From Clostridiales bacterium (GTDB lineage Bacteria; Bacillota; Clostridia; Oscillospirales; Acutalibacteraceae): a stretch of DNA of 64,000 nucleotides. The notes under the pieces were generated by a model, which made no database searches, was not told where the DNA came from, and saw only the letters and a list, made by a program, of their open reading frames with translations. Below are positions 43,278 through 51,233 of this stretch, in pieces. The stretch spans positions 26,373 through 90,372 of the forward strand of contig JAJQIJ010000001.1 in assembly GCA_021199275.1 (NCBI GenBank), in the 5' to 3' direction. Made by a program: the position numbers and the translations under genes. Position 1 is the first letter of the stretch; the number at the start of each line of letters is the position of its first letter.

Positions 43278-44711
43278 ATGGCGAAAATATTTAAAAAAAT
43301 ATATATTGCAATATTTATTGCAATACTCGTTACCCCCTGCGCCGCTTTCTCTGTTTCAGGCAGCAGTGCAGAGCTGCCTGTTCTTGTTGAAGACAGCGGG
43401 CTAAACACAGACTTTTCCGGCGAAGCCGAAGACGCGTTTGAAAGCAATATGCCGCTTAAAGACGAAATGATTACGCTGAACAGCCTGATTAAAAGCAAAG
43501 TTTTCAAGTCTGAAAGCGCAAATGTCATAACAGGCAGCGGCGGCCAGCTGTTTTACAGCGAAACTACAGACGACTATATCAATGCAAGCCAAATGAGCGC
43601 GCGCGAAATATTCAGCAGTGCAAAAACACTTGCGCTTATTTCAGAATATTGCCAAAGTCAGGGCGCAGGCTTTACGTTTGCCGCGGTGTCTAATAAAAAT
43701 TCCGTGCTGGGCGAATATATGCCGTATAATTTTGTACAAGGCAGCGGCGGTAATCTTGAAAACCTTTCCGGCGCGCTGTCTGACATGGGCGTAAATCAGG
43801 CAGAAATATACGGCGCGCTGACCAATGCCGAAAACCGCGACAGCCTTTACTATAAAACAGACACGCACTGGAATTCTTACGGCGCATATATAGGCTTTTC
43901 ACAAATAATAAGTTCGCTTGGCGCCGCAATGCCGCAAGAGCTTGCAAATTTGACTGAAGCTGATTTTGAAACTGCAAATGGGCGCAGTACAGACCTTTCG
44001 TCATTACTTTTCACGGCGCTTGACTTACAAGAAAGTTCTTTGCAGCTGAAAAACAGCGAATTTCTTACAGATAAAATAAAAATAACCATAAGGGGCGCAG
44101 ACACAACAGACACCGTAAAGCTCTTGGCTCAGATTGACGACAAGGACGAAGACTTTTCGCAGATAAAAACCACCTGCGCCGCTTCAGGCGCAAACGGCAG
44201 TCTTTTAATGTTGCGCGACTCGTTTTGCCGCGCGATGCTGCCATATTTTGCATATACATATAAAGAGGCGCTGTTTTTAAAAAGCGCCGAGCTTAACGCT
44301 TACATATATGATTTGGCTGAATATGACGACTTTGTTTATGAAATAGTTGAAAGAAATTTAGAAAACATAATTGAAAGCCGCCAGCTTATTCCCGCACCTG
44401 AAAGGGAGCTGGGCGAGGTTTCGCTTGAAAATCAAAACGGCGGCACCATTACGGCAAACACAGACTATTCTGATTATGTTATGATAAGCGGCGAAATTGA
44501 CGCCGGTTATATAAGCGACGACAGCTGTATTTACATTCGCCTGACTGATTCTCAAACAAATGAAAGCCGCTGCTATGAAGCTTTCCCAGCCCAGTCAGAC
44601 GGCGGCGTTTTGCAATATTACATGACTCTGCCCGCCGCAGAACAGGCCCAATATTATGCCGAACTTATTGTAGACAGCGCAGTTGTTGCAACTGCTGAAA
44701 TTTCATTTTGA
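43278..44711 (+). CDS. DHHW-family secreted O-acetylation partner (AlgX/AlgJ-like)
   Basis: Secreted or membrane-tethered protein of 477 aa with an N-terminal signal (KIYIAIFIAILVTPCAAFS). The SGNH-like motif is seen as SLYYKTDTHWNSYGAY near 190-205 (the Asp-His pair of DHHW/AlgX proteins) with RDSFCRAMLPYFA near 314 as the likely Ser block. Such proteins accept the acetyl group exported by the MBOAT partner and place it on an extracellular glycan. The C-terminal 100 residues are beta-rich and unassigned. I start at ATG 43278 after AAAGGGGGG; the track's start at 43206 is inside the MBOAT gene. Confidence 0.85.
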   Translation: MAKIFKKIYIAIFIAILVTPCAAFSVSGSSAELPVLVEDSGLNTDFSGEAEDAFESNMPLKDEMITLNSLIKSKVFKSESANVITGSGGQLFYSETTDDYINASQMSAREIFSSAKTLALISEYCQSQGAGFTFAAVSNKNSVLGEYMPYNFVQGSGGNLENLSGALSDMGVNQAEIYGALTNAENRDSLYYKTDTHWNSYGAYIGFSQIISSLGAAMPQELANLTEADFETANGRSTDLSSLLFTALDLQESSLQLKNSEFLTDKIKITIRGADTTDTVKLLAQIDDKDEDFSQIKTTCAASGANGSLLMLRDSFCRAMLPYFAYTYKEALFLKSAELNAYIYDLAEYDDFVYEIVERNLENIIESRQLIPAPERELGEVSLENQNGGTITANTDYSDYVMISGEIDAGYISDDSCIYIRLTDSQTNESRCYEAFPAQSDGGVLQYYMTLPAAEQAQYYAELIVDSAVVATAEISF

Positions 44712-44725
44712 AAAGGGGAAAACAC

Positions 44726-45349
44726 ATGAAAAAATTTATATGCTTATTGCTTGCCGCGTTAATGTGCGCTGTGGTTTTCACTTCGTGCAGCACTGCTGCC
44801 GAACAGGAAGACGCCACTGAAAGTACGACTGAAAGCACGACTGAAAGTACAACGGAAAGCACAACCGCCACCACAACAACCACAACCACCACAACGACTA
44901 AGGCTGCCACCACCACAACCACGGCGGCAGCTTCAGCAAACAGCATTTTTGAGCTTTCCTATAATTCAAAAACAGTTTTGCCGGGCGAAGATATGCAAGA
45001 CGTGCTGGGCAAAATAGGCAACCCGTCGTCAGAGCCGTATGAAAGCTATAGCTGCATGGACACGGGGTATGACCTTATTTATACATATTCGGGCTTTGAG
45101 CTTGAATCTTTTGTAGACGAAAAGGGCAACGAAACGCTTATAAACATAAACATAACGTCGTCAAAGGTAAAAACCGCAGCGGGTGTAAAGGTTGGCATGA
45201 AAACGTCAGACGCAATTAAAGCATGCGGCGTTTCATTTAGTGAAGACGACGGGATTTACACCTATAAAAAGGGCGATTACAGAATAAAAATTTATGACGA
45301 CGGCAGCGGAAAAGTAGAACAAATTTTCATTGAATCAACGCTTTATTAA
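44726..45349 (+). CDS. Thr-rich lipoprotein with small C-terminal domain
   Basis: Predicted lipoprotein of 207 aa. The signal MKKFICLLLAALMCAVVFTSC ends in a lipobox-like FTSC. A low-complexity spacer follows: four ESTT units, then poly-Thr broken by Lys/Ala. The folded part (about 75-207) reads GEDMQDVLGKIGNPSSEPYE, DTGYDLIYTYSGFELESF and AGVKVGMKTSDAIKACG, reminiscent of BamE/SmpA-like two-layer folds; I recall similar lipoproteins beside MBOAT-DHHW pairs but cannot verify that. Start ATG 44726 behind AAGGGGA, 14 nt after the DHHW stop, so same operon. Confidence 0.75.
   Translation: MKKFICLLLAALMCAVVFTSCSTAAEQEDATESTTESTTESTTESTTATTTTTTTTTTKAATTTTTAAASANSIFELSYNSKTVLPGEDMQDVLGKIGNPSSEPYESYSCMDTGYDLIYTYSGFELESFVDEKGNETLININITSSKVKTAAGVKVGMKTSDAIKACGVSFSEDDGIYTYKKGDYRIKIYDDGSGKVEQIFIESTLY
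44815..44935 (+). repeat. Low-complexity ESTT/poly-Thr coding repeat
   Basis: Four 12-nt units encoding ESTT are followed by a run of ACA/ACC/ACG codons. Codons vary within the run, which suggests selection for the protein sequence rather than very recent slippage. Confidence 0.8.
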
Positions 45350-45435
45350 TGCCGTTTGCAAAAGACCGCCACAATGGCGGACGGCGGAATTTTCTGTCAA
45401 AACTATATTTGTTAATATAATAGGGGGACATAAAC

Positions 45436-47058
45436 ATGAAAAACTTAATGAAATTTCTAATTGCAGCGGCTGTCTTTACGGCGGCGCTTACATGCGGCGC
45501 GTCAATATCCGCGTTTGCGCAGGGCTCTGACTCCGGCACAGAGCTTACCCAGCAGGAAACGGCTGAGGCGCCCGAAACGACAGTCAGCGAATATGCAAAC
45601 AACACAACCGCGCTGCGCGTTGCGCTGTCGTCAGACGAATGCGACGGCTATGAAGTTGCATATTCATCAAACAGCGACATGAGTTCAAAAACCGTTATTA
45701 ATGCAAAATACGGCGCTTCAAATGTTAAAATTTCAGACCTGTCCCCGGGTACATATTATTATGTAAAAGCAAGGGCATATGTTGTAAACGACGGCGTTTA
45801 CACTTACGGCAGCTGGAGCAGCAAGCTAAAGCTTGCCACCAAGCCCGAAGCAGTTGAGCTTTCATTTAAAGCGCGCAGCACCGAAGCCATTCGTGTGACT
45901 TATACCGAAACAAAATGCGGCGGTTACCAAATAAGATATTCCAAAAACAGCAACATGACGTCTGCAAAATATATAACCAAATCATCAAGCAGCAGCGAAG
46001 CTAAAATTTCAGGGCTGAAGTCAGGCACCAAATATTATATACAGATAAGGGCGTTCAGGAAGGTAAACGGCGAATATATTTATTCGGCATGGAGCAATAA
46101 GGTGTCAAACATCACCAAGCCCGCGAAAGTCACTGTTTCTTCGCTTACCACCCCGTCTCAAACTTCGCTGAAAGTAAAATGGGGCGGTGTAACATGCACG
46201 GGCTACCAGGTGCAATACAGCAAAAGCAGCACGTTTTCTTCCAAAAAAAGCGTTTATGTAAAAGACGCGAAATCTGTAAAGCTGTCGTCTCTTACGGCGG
46301 GCGAAACATATTATGTGCGCGTCAGGGCTTATAAGACATATGACGGCACAAAATATTACGGCGAATGGAGCAGCGTTAAAAAGCAAAAGGTGTATAAAAC
46401 AAAGAAAATTGTGCTTTCAACCACAATACAGTCGTCTGCAAGCTGGGCCTCGTCGTCTCTTACCACCATTTCAAGCGGCAAACAGGTAAGGCTTATAACC
46501 AAAACCGGAAACTGGTATAAGGTAAAATGCGGCGACTACACGGGCTATGTTTATAACTTGGCATTTAACAAGTCAGGCTCGTCAAACCTGAAACGCGCCA
46601 ACATAAACACAAGCAATTATAAAACATATCTTGACGACATTATTTTCAGCGTTGGCAAGGGCAGATATGACCTGTACACCTATGCCGTTAACCATATGAG
46701 CTATTCATATTCCAAAATTTCGGCAGCTCAAAGAAATGCCAATATCAATTCGCTTGCAAAGGTTGAAAGCAATGAAGCCGAACTTACGGCAGTTGCCTTA
46801 AAACAGCAAGGCGGCATTTGCTATAACTTTGCCGCGCTTACGAAAACTTTGCTTGAACGCGCCGGTTATGACGTGCAGTATATTTACGGCAAAAACAAAA
46901 ACGGCAGCCACTGCTGGGTTATAATCAACACGTCTGACGGTTACAGGCACATAGACGCCGTAAGAAAAGCATATCTTTATACAGACAAGCAAATGAAAAG
47001 CTCGTCAAACACCAAAGATTTTTCATGGACTGCCTCGTCATACCCAAAATGCGTTTAA
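45436..47058 (+). CDS. Secreted FnIII-SH3-transglutaminase-like protein
   Basis: Exported protein of 540 aa. Signal peptide (FLIAAAVFTAALTCGASISAFA), then three fibronectin type III-like repeats (about 50-320), each closing with a segment such as GTYYYVKARAYV, GTKYYIQIRAF or GETYYVRVRAY and a YxxWS motif. An SH3b-like domain follows near 325-378 (WASSSLTTISSGKQVRLI, GNWYKVKCGDYTGYV). A C-terminal transglutaminase-like fold has a visible Cys-His-Asp triad: GGICYNFAAL, GSHCWVIIN and YRHIDAVRK. It could cleave or cross-link cell-wall peptides. Start ATG 45436 with AGGGGGA upstream. It follows the O-acetylation genes by 86 nt and ends at a strong terminator. Confidence 0.88.
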   Translation: MKNLMKFLIAAAVFTAALTCGASISAFAQGSDSGTELTQQETAEAPETTVSEYANNTTALRVALSSDECDGYEVAYSSNSDMSSKTVINAKYGASNVKISDLSPGTYYYVKARAYVVNDGVYTYGSWSSKLKLATKPEAVELSFKARSTEAIRVTYTETKCGGYQIRYSKNSNMTSAKYITKSSSSSEAKISGLKSGTKYYIQIRAFRKVNGEYIYSAWSNKVSNITKPAKVTVSSLTTPSQTSLKVKWGGVTCTGYQVQYSKSSTFSSKKSVYVKDAKSVKLSSLTAGETYYVRVRAYKTYDGTKYYGEWSSVKKQKVYKTKKIVLSTTIQSSASWASSSLTTISSGKQVRLITKTGNWYKVKCGDYTGYVYNLAFNKSGSSNLKRANINTSNYKTYLDDIIFSVGKGRYDLYTYAVNHMSYSYSKISAAQRNANINSLAKVESNEAELTAVALKQQGGICYNFAALTKTLLERAGYDVQYIYGKNKNGSHCWVIINTSDGYRHIDAVRKAYLYTDKQMKSSSNTKDFSWTASSYPKCV

Positions 47059-47070
47059 TTAAAACAATAA

Positions 47071-47102
47071 AAAGCCCGCCGTTTAAAACGGCGGGCTTTT
47101 TT
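47071..47102 (+). terminator. Rho-independent terminator after the transglutaminase gene
   Basis: AAAGCCCGCCGTT pairs with AACGGCGGGCTTT, followed by more T. Its A-rich left side could also stop transcription arriving from the right. Confidence 0.9.
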
Positions 47103-47147
47103 GCAGTGAAATTTAAGGGGCAGTGTAAAAAAATGCCGGCTTAAAAA

Positions 47148-47465
47148 TTATTGCAATGCGTCTTCAACAGCGTCACCCACGTCGTCCACAGCGCTGCCCG
47201 CGCCGTCTGCTGCGTCGTCAACTGCGTTTCCTATGTCTGAAGCGGCTTCGCTGGCGTTATCTGACGCGTCTGTGGCAAGGTCGTTCGCATTGCTTTCTAT
47301 AGTGTTGTCTGTGGTGCTTGATACGTCAGTAGATTCATTTGCAGTTGTAGACGGCGTTGTTGTCGTGGTGGTGTTTGCCGAATCGGCGTCGCTGTTTGCG
47401 CACCCGGCAAATGCAAGACACACCATGGCTAATGTAAGCGCAATAACTAAAATTTTGCTTTTCAT
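47148..47465 (-). CDS. Small Thr/Asp/Ala-rich lipoprotein
   Basis: A 105-aa predicted lipoprotein with signal MKSKILVIALTLAMVCLAFAGC and lipobox AFAGC. The mature part is low complexity: a Thr/Ser-rich spacer, then an acidic amphipathic C-terminus (DIGNAVDDAADGAGSAVDDV) with repeating Val-Asp-Asp units. No known domain. It is transcribed leftward, convergent with the transglutaminase gene. Upstream is a perfect 10-bp inverted repeat (47558-47581). Confidence 0.75.
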   Translation of the reverse strand: MKSKILVIALTLAMVCLAFAGCANSDADSANTTTTTTPSTTANESTDVSSTTDNTIESNANDLATDASDNASEAASDIGNAVDDAADGAGSAVDDVGDAVEDALQ

Positions 47466-47557
47466 AATTTTCTGCCTTTCTGTCCGCTTTTTGTTCGCAC
47501 CGCCCGCGGACAGAGCCTGTGCGCAAAGCCCGCATGCTTGTTTTGGCGGGCCCTTTC

Positions 47558-47581
47558 AATATTATGCCACAGCATAATATT
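47558..47581. promoter_or_regulatory. Perfect AT-rich palindrome upstream of the small lipoprotein gene
   Basis: AATATTATGC-CACA-GCATAATATT, a 10-bp perfect inverted repeat about 95 nt upstream of the lipoprotein ATG. It has the form of a dimeric repressor operator. No ligand or regulator can be named. Confidence 0.45.
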
Positions 47582-47643
47582 TATATTCATATATTTTGAA
47601 AATTCAGCAGCTTTTATTGAAAAACTGCGGCATTTCAATTAAG

Positions 47644-48975
47644 TTACTTTGTAAATGTTCCGTCGTCTGAATACATAAGCAGCAGCAGCTCTTCCTCTTC
47701 ACCTGTTTTTGCGTTAACATAAATTAACATTTCATCGTCAGAATCTGTGCTTTTTGCATAAAATTCATAACACTGCACTTCGGTGCCGTCTGTTTTTGGA
47801 ATAACGCATTTTTTACCGGCAAGCACGCTTACGTGCGTTGAAAGATTTTCCTGGGCTTCTGAAAGCGACAGGGAACTTTTAAATTTCCCCCTGTCTGTGT
47901 GGTTGGTAAGAAAGCCCTCTGCTTCAAGCGAATAAATGCTGCCGTCTGACATTGAAATGCCAACTTTTATTAAGTCTGCATAGTAAGTCACGTTGCTTTT
48001 TTCATATGCGAAATTAATTGTGCACACATTGCCGGACGCCGCATAATATGATTCGCTCATGCCGGAATATCCTATTTGTTCAAGATAGCTTTTTGCCAGG
48101 TTCACGGCGTTTTCTTCGCTTATGGTGCGTTCGCTTACAGCAGATGAACATATTATATATGCAATATAACCGCCGTTTTTGGTTACGGCCACGGTGTAAT
48201 TACCATAAGAAAAATCATAACAGGGCAGAGAGCCGTTTTCGTCGCCGCTGTAGCTCAGCGAATCGCTGTCAGCCCCCAACGCGGCGGCAGCAATACTTTG
48301 CGCATAGCTTTTGCTGACTTCGTCCGCTTCGTTTATCATTTCAGACTCTTTATTTAAAACGGCGTCTGCAAACGGACCGTCGTAAAGAAGCGTGGGGTAA
48401 TCTGAAAAAATTTCTTCGGCACTGTCAAAATTTATTGAAAGCGACGACACGCTTGCCGATGTCGAGCTGCTTTTGACTTCGTTGTCTGTAATTTTACCGC
48501 CGGCGGCGCAAATTGCCACCATGTCGTCAACACAGTCGGCATATTCGCCGGCGTATTTAAGCAGCTTTTGCAAATTTTCATATTCTTCGTCGCTTATTTC
48601 TTCATTGGCAGTCATTTTTTCGGCAAGATATGCCGCATAGTCGCCCGCCTGGCTTAAAAATTTATATGTGCCGCTCAGATTGAGCTGTTCAATGGGCAGG
48701 CGTGAAAGCGCGTTTTTAGCCGTTGAACATTCGGAATATAAATCTTCAGACAAGTCTTGCATAACAGCCCCGCCCGCCGTGTATTGGCTTTTAATCAGGT
48801 TCGTTTCAATTGAATTCAGGCATTCCGAAAGCTCTGTAAGGTTTTGCTGATAGCCTGCTTCAAGCCGGGCTTTATATGTTTTGGTTTCGTTGGCGCCAAT
48901 AACAGCATATGCCGCCAGCACAGCCACAAGACACAAGCCGAAAGATGCAAGCCTAACTATATTGCGAATTTTCAT
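47644..48975 (-). CDS. ypeB: Germination protein YpeB
   Basis: Spore membrane protein that in Bacillus is needed to localise and stabilise the cortex-lytic enzyme SleB. 443 aa: an N-terminal membrane anchor (ASFGLCLVAVLAAYAVIG), a helical domain (LTELSECLNSIETNLIKSQY), and PepSY-like C-terminal repeats such as ISEENAVNLAKSYLEQIGYS. I start at ATG 48975 behind AAAGG; the track adds 18 residues. No sleB gene is adjacent, unlike the usual sleB-ypeB pair. Confidence 0.9.
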   Translation of the reverse strand: MKIRNIVRLASFGLCLVAVLAAYAVIGANETKTYKARLEAGYQQNLTELSECLNSIETNLIKSQYTAGGAVMQDLSEDLYSECSTAKNALSRLPIEQLNLSGTYKFLSQAGDYAAYLAEKMTANEEISDEEYENLQKLLKYAGEYADCVDDMVAICAAGGKITDNEVKSSSTSASVSSLSINFDSAEEIFSDYPTLLYDGPFADAVLNKESEMINEADEVSKSYAQSIAAAALGADSDSLSYSGDENGSLPCYDFSYGNYTVAVTKNGGYIAYIICSSAVSERTISEENAVNLAKSYLEQIGYSGMSESYYAASGNVCTINFAYEKSNVTYYADLIKVGISMSDGSIYSLEAEGFLTNHTDRGKFKSSLSLSEAQENLSTHVSVLAGKKCVIPKTDGTEVQCYEFYAKSTDSDDEMLIYVNAKTGEEEELLLLMYSDDGTFTK

Positions 48976-49069
48976 TTTATTCAAACCTTTCGCACTGCAA
49001 ATTAATTTAAAGCAAAATGTGCTTTGCACTTATTTTTGCCCAAAAAAGTTAAAAACATACAAAAAAGTC

Positions 49070-49098
49070 TTTAAATGGCCGCTGTTTGATGTTATAAT
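49070..49098 (+). promoter_or_regulatory. Sigma-A-like promoter of proBA
   Basis: TTTAAA, 17-nt spacer, TATAAT, about 35 nt before the proB ribosome site. Confidence 0.55.
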
Positions 49099-49140
49099 AT
49101 TAGCGCTTTAAAAGTTTAAATGCTTTTTTCGGAGAATGTT

Positions 49141-49926
49141 ATGAGCAAGGAAAATAAAATAAAAAGAATTGTGGTAAAGGTGGGCACTTCCACCATAACG
49201 CATAAAAACGGCAAAACAAATATTGCAAAGCTGGCGAAGCTCGCGTCTGTGCTGTCAGACCTTAAAAATGCCGGCTATGAAATAATATTGGTTTCATCAG
49301 GCGCCATTGCGGTGGGGCTGGGCAGGCTCAAGCTGCCTGAAAAGCCGGCAGACATTAAGTGCCAGCAGGCGGCGGCGGCAGTCGGCCAGTGCGAGCTCAT
49401 GTTTTTATATGACAGGCTGTTTTCTGAATATGACGTTGTGGTGGCTCAGCTGCTTTTCACAACCAACGAACTTTATAACGAAGAAAGCAAGGCGCATTTA
49501 ATTGACGCGTTTAACCAGCTGATTCAATATGACACACTGCCCATTGTAAATGAAAACGATTCTGTGTCTGTTGACGAGCTGCTGTGCGGCGACAACGACG
49601 TGCTTTCGGCAATCGTGGCGTCTCTTATAGATGCCGATTTGCTTGTTATTTTTACCGACACAGACGGGCTTTATGACATGAACCCGGCGCAAAACGAAAA
49701 CGCAAAGCTTATAAGCAGGGTGCATAATATTGACGACAGCATTATTAAAGCCGCCGGCGCCGCCGGTGAAAAGGGCACGGGCGGCTTTTTAACAAAAATA
49801 AAAGCGGCGCAGCTTGCAACTAAAAACAAAATTCCGGTGGTTATTGCAAACGGCGAAAAGCCAACTGCCATTTATTCAATATTAAACGGCGAAAATGTGG
49901 GAACTTATTTTGAGGTGAATGACTGA
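49141..49926 (+). CDS. proB: Glutamate 5-kinase, short form without PUA domain
   Basis: First step of proline synthesis: ATP-dependent phosphorylation of glutamate. Amino acid kinase fold with VVKVGTSTITH at the N-terminus, VSSGAIAVGLGRL near 50-62, VNENDSVSVDELLCGDNDVL near 136-155, and GTGGFLTKIKAAQLA near 216-230. At 261 aa it lacks the C-terminal PUA domain of the long (about 367 aa) enzymes. Short ProB is known in other bacteria. Start ATG 49141 behind CGGAG. Stop and proA start overlap by one base. Confidence 0.95.
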   Translation: MSKENKIKRIVVKVGTSTITHKNGKTNIAKLAKLASVLSDLKNAGYEIILVSSGAIAVGLGRLKLPEKPADIKCQQAAAAVGQCELMFLYDRLFSEYDVVVAQLLFTTNELYNEESKAHLIDAFNQLIQYDTLPIVNENDSVSVDELLCGDNDVLSAIVASLIDADLLVIFTDTDGLYDMNPAQNENAKLISRVHNIDDSIIKAAGAAGEKGTGGFLTKIKAAQLATKNKIPVVIANGEKPTAIYSILNGENVGTYFEVND

Positions 49927-51164
49927 TGAAAACAATTTCCGAAAACGCGCTCGGCGCAAAATATTTTCTGTCAGGGGTAACGTCGGCGCAAAAAGACAAG
50001 GCGCTCACCGCCATATCGCACGCAATTCGTGAAAATTGCGGCTATATAATTCAGGAAAACGCCAAAGACATTGAAAATGCGCAGTCGGCGGGCATGCCCG
50101 GCGGGCTTGTTGACAGGCTAATGCTTAATGAAAACAGGGTGCTTGCCATGGCAGACAGTGTGCTTGATATAGTCAGCCTGCCTGACCCTTGCGGCCGAAT
50201 TTTAAGCGAAAACACACATAAAAGCGGAATAGTTATTAAGAAAATCAGCGTGCCGCTGGGCGTAATCGGCATTATTTATGAGTCGCGCCCGAATGTCACG
50301 GTTGACGCGGCGGCGCTTTGCTTTAAAAGCGGAAACGCTGTTATATTGCGCGGCGGAAAGGAAGCTATTTATTCAAACACCGCCCTTGCAGACATTATGC
50401 GCCGGGCGCTCAAAGACAGCGGCTTTGACGAAAACTGCATTCAGCTGATAAAAGACACGTCAAGGCAGTCTGCCGTTGAACTTATGACTTTAAATTCCTG
50501 CCTTGACTGCCTTATTCCGCGCGGCGGCAAAAGCTTAATTAAAAGCGTTATAGAAAATTCAACGGTGCCGGTTATTGAAACAGGTTCGGGTAACTGCCAT
50601 ATTTATGTTGATGAATTTGCACAGATTAAAATGGCTGCCGAAATAATATTTAACGCCAAAACGCAGAGAATAGGTGTGTGCAACGCCTGCGAAAGCTTAG
50701 TAATTCACAGCTCTGTTATCGGCAAGGCGCTGCCCGCAATTAAAGCGCTTTTAGACGAAAAGTCAGTTGAAATCAGGGGGGACGAACGGGCCCAAGCTGC
50801 ATGCAGCGGAATAATAGCGGCAGCTGAAGACGACTGGGGGCGCGAATATCTTGACTATATTATAAGCGTTAAAACTGTTGACAGCGTTGAAGAGGCAATA
50901 AAGCATATAAACAAATATTCAACGCACCACAGCGAAGCCATTATAACCGAAAACGCAGAAAACGCGAAATTGTTTCTTGAAAAGGTTGATTCGGCGGCGG
51001 TTTATTTAAACGCTTCCACCAGGTTTACTGACGGCGGCGAATTCGGCATGGGCGCTGAAATCGGCATTTCCACGCAAAAGCTGCACGCAAGGGGCCCAAT
51101 GGGGCTTGAGGAGCTCACCACATCAAAATATGTTGTTACGGGCAGCGGGCAAATAAGAAAATAA
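49926..51164 (+). CDS. proA: Gamma-glutamyl phosphate reductase
   Basis: NADPH-dependent reduction of glutamyl phosphate to glutamate semialdehyde, the second step of proline synthesis. Aldehyde dehydrogenase fold: GVIGIIYESRPNVTVDAAAL near 111-130, GNAVILRGGKEA, and the active-site Cys in QRIGVCNACESLVIH near 248-262. 412 aa is typical. proC is not in the window. Confidence 0.96.
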   Translation: MKTISENALGAKYFLSGVTSAQKDKALTAISHAIRENCGYIIQENAKDIENAQSAGMPGGLVDRLMLNENRVLAMADSVLDIVSLPDPCGRILSENTHKSGIVIKKISVPLGVIGIIYESRPNVTVDAAALCFKSGNAVILRGGKEAIYSNTALADIMRRALKDSGFDENCIQLIKDTSRQSAVELMTLNSCLDCLIPRGGKSLIKSVIENSTVPVIETGSGNCHIYVDEFAQIKMAAEIIFNAKTQRIGVCNACESLVIHSSVIGKALPAIKALLDEKSVEIRGDERAQAACSGIIAAAEDDWGREYLDYIISVKTVDSVEEAIKHINKYSTHHSEAIITENAENAKLFLEKVDSAAVYLNASTRFTDGGEFGMGAEIGISTQKLHARGPMGLEELTTSKYVVTGSGQIRK

Positions 51165-51166
51165 CT

Positions 51167-51214
51167 TAGTGTGAAATGTCCCCGCCTATACAGGCGGCGG
51201 GGGGCCAATTTGAT
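51167..51214 (+). repeat. Possible partial copy C of the dispersed element
   Basis: ACTTAGTGTGAAATGTCCC followed by GCCT-T-CAGG matches the first 35 or so nt of copy B at 58165, and both begin a few bases after a stop codon. The rest does not align. CCGCC/GGCGG and CCCCGCC/GGCGGGG give alternative hairpins, but no T-run follows. Confidence 0.45.
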
Positions 51215-51233
51215 TTTAGGTGGAACGTGAAAA

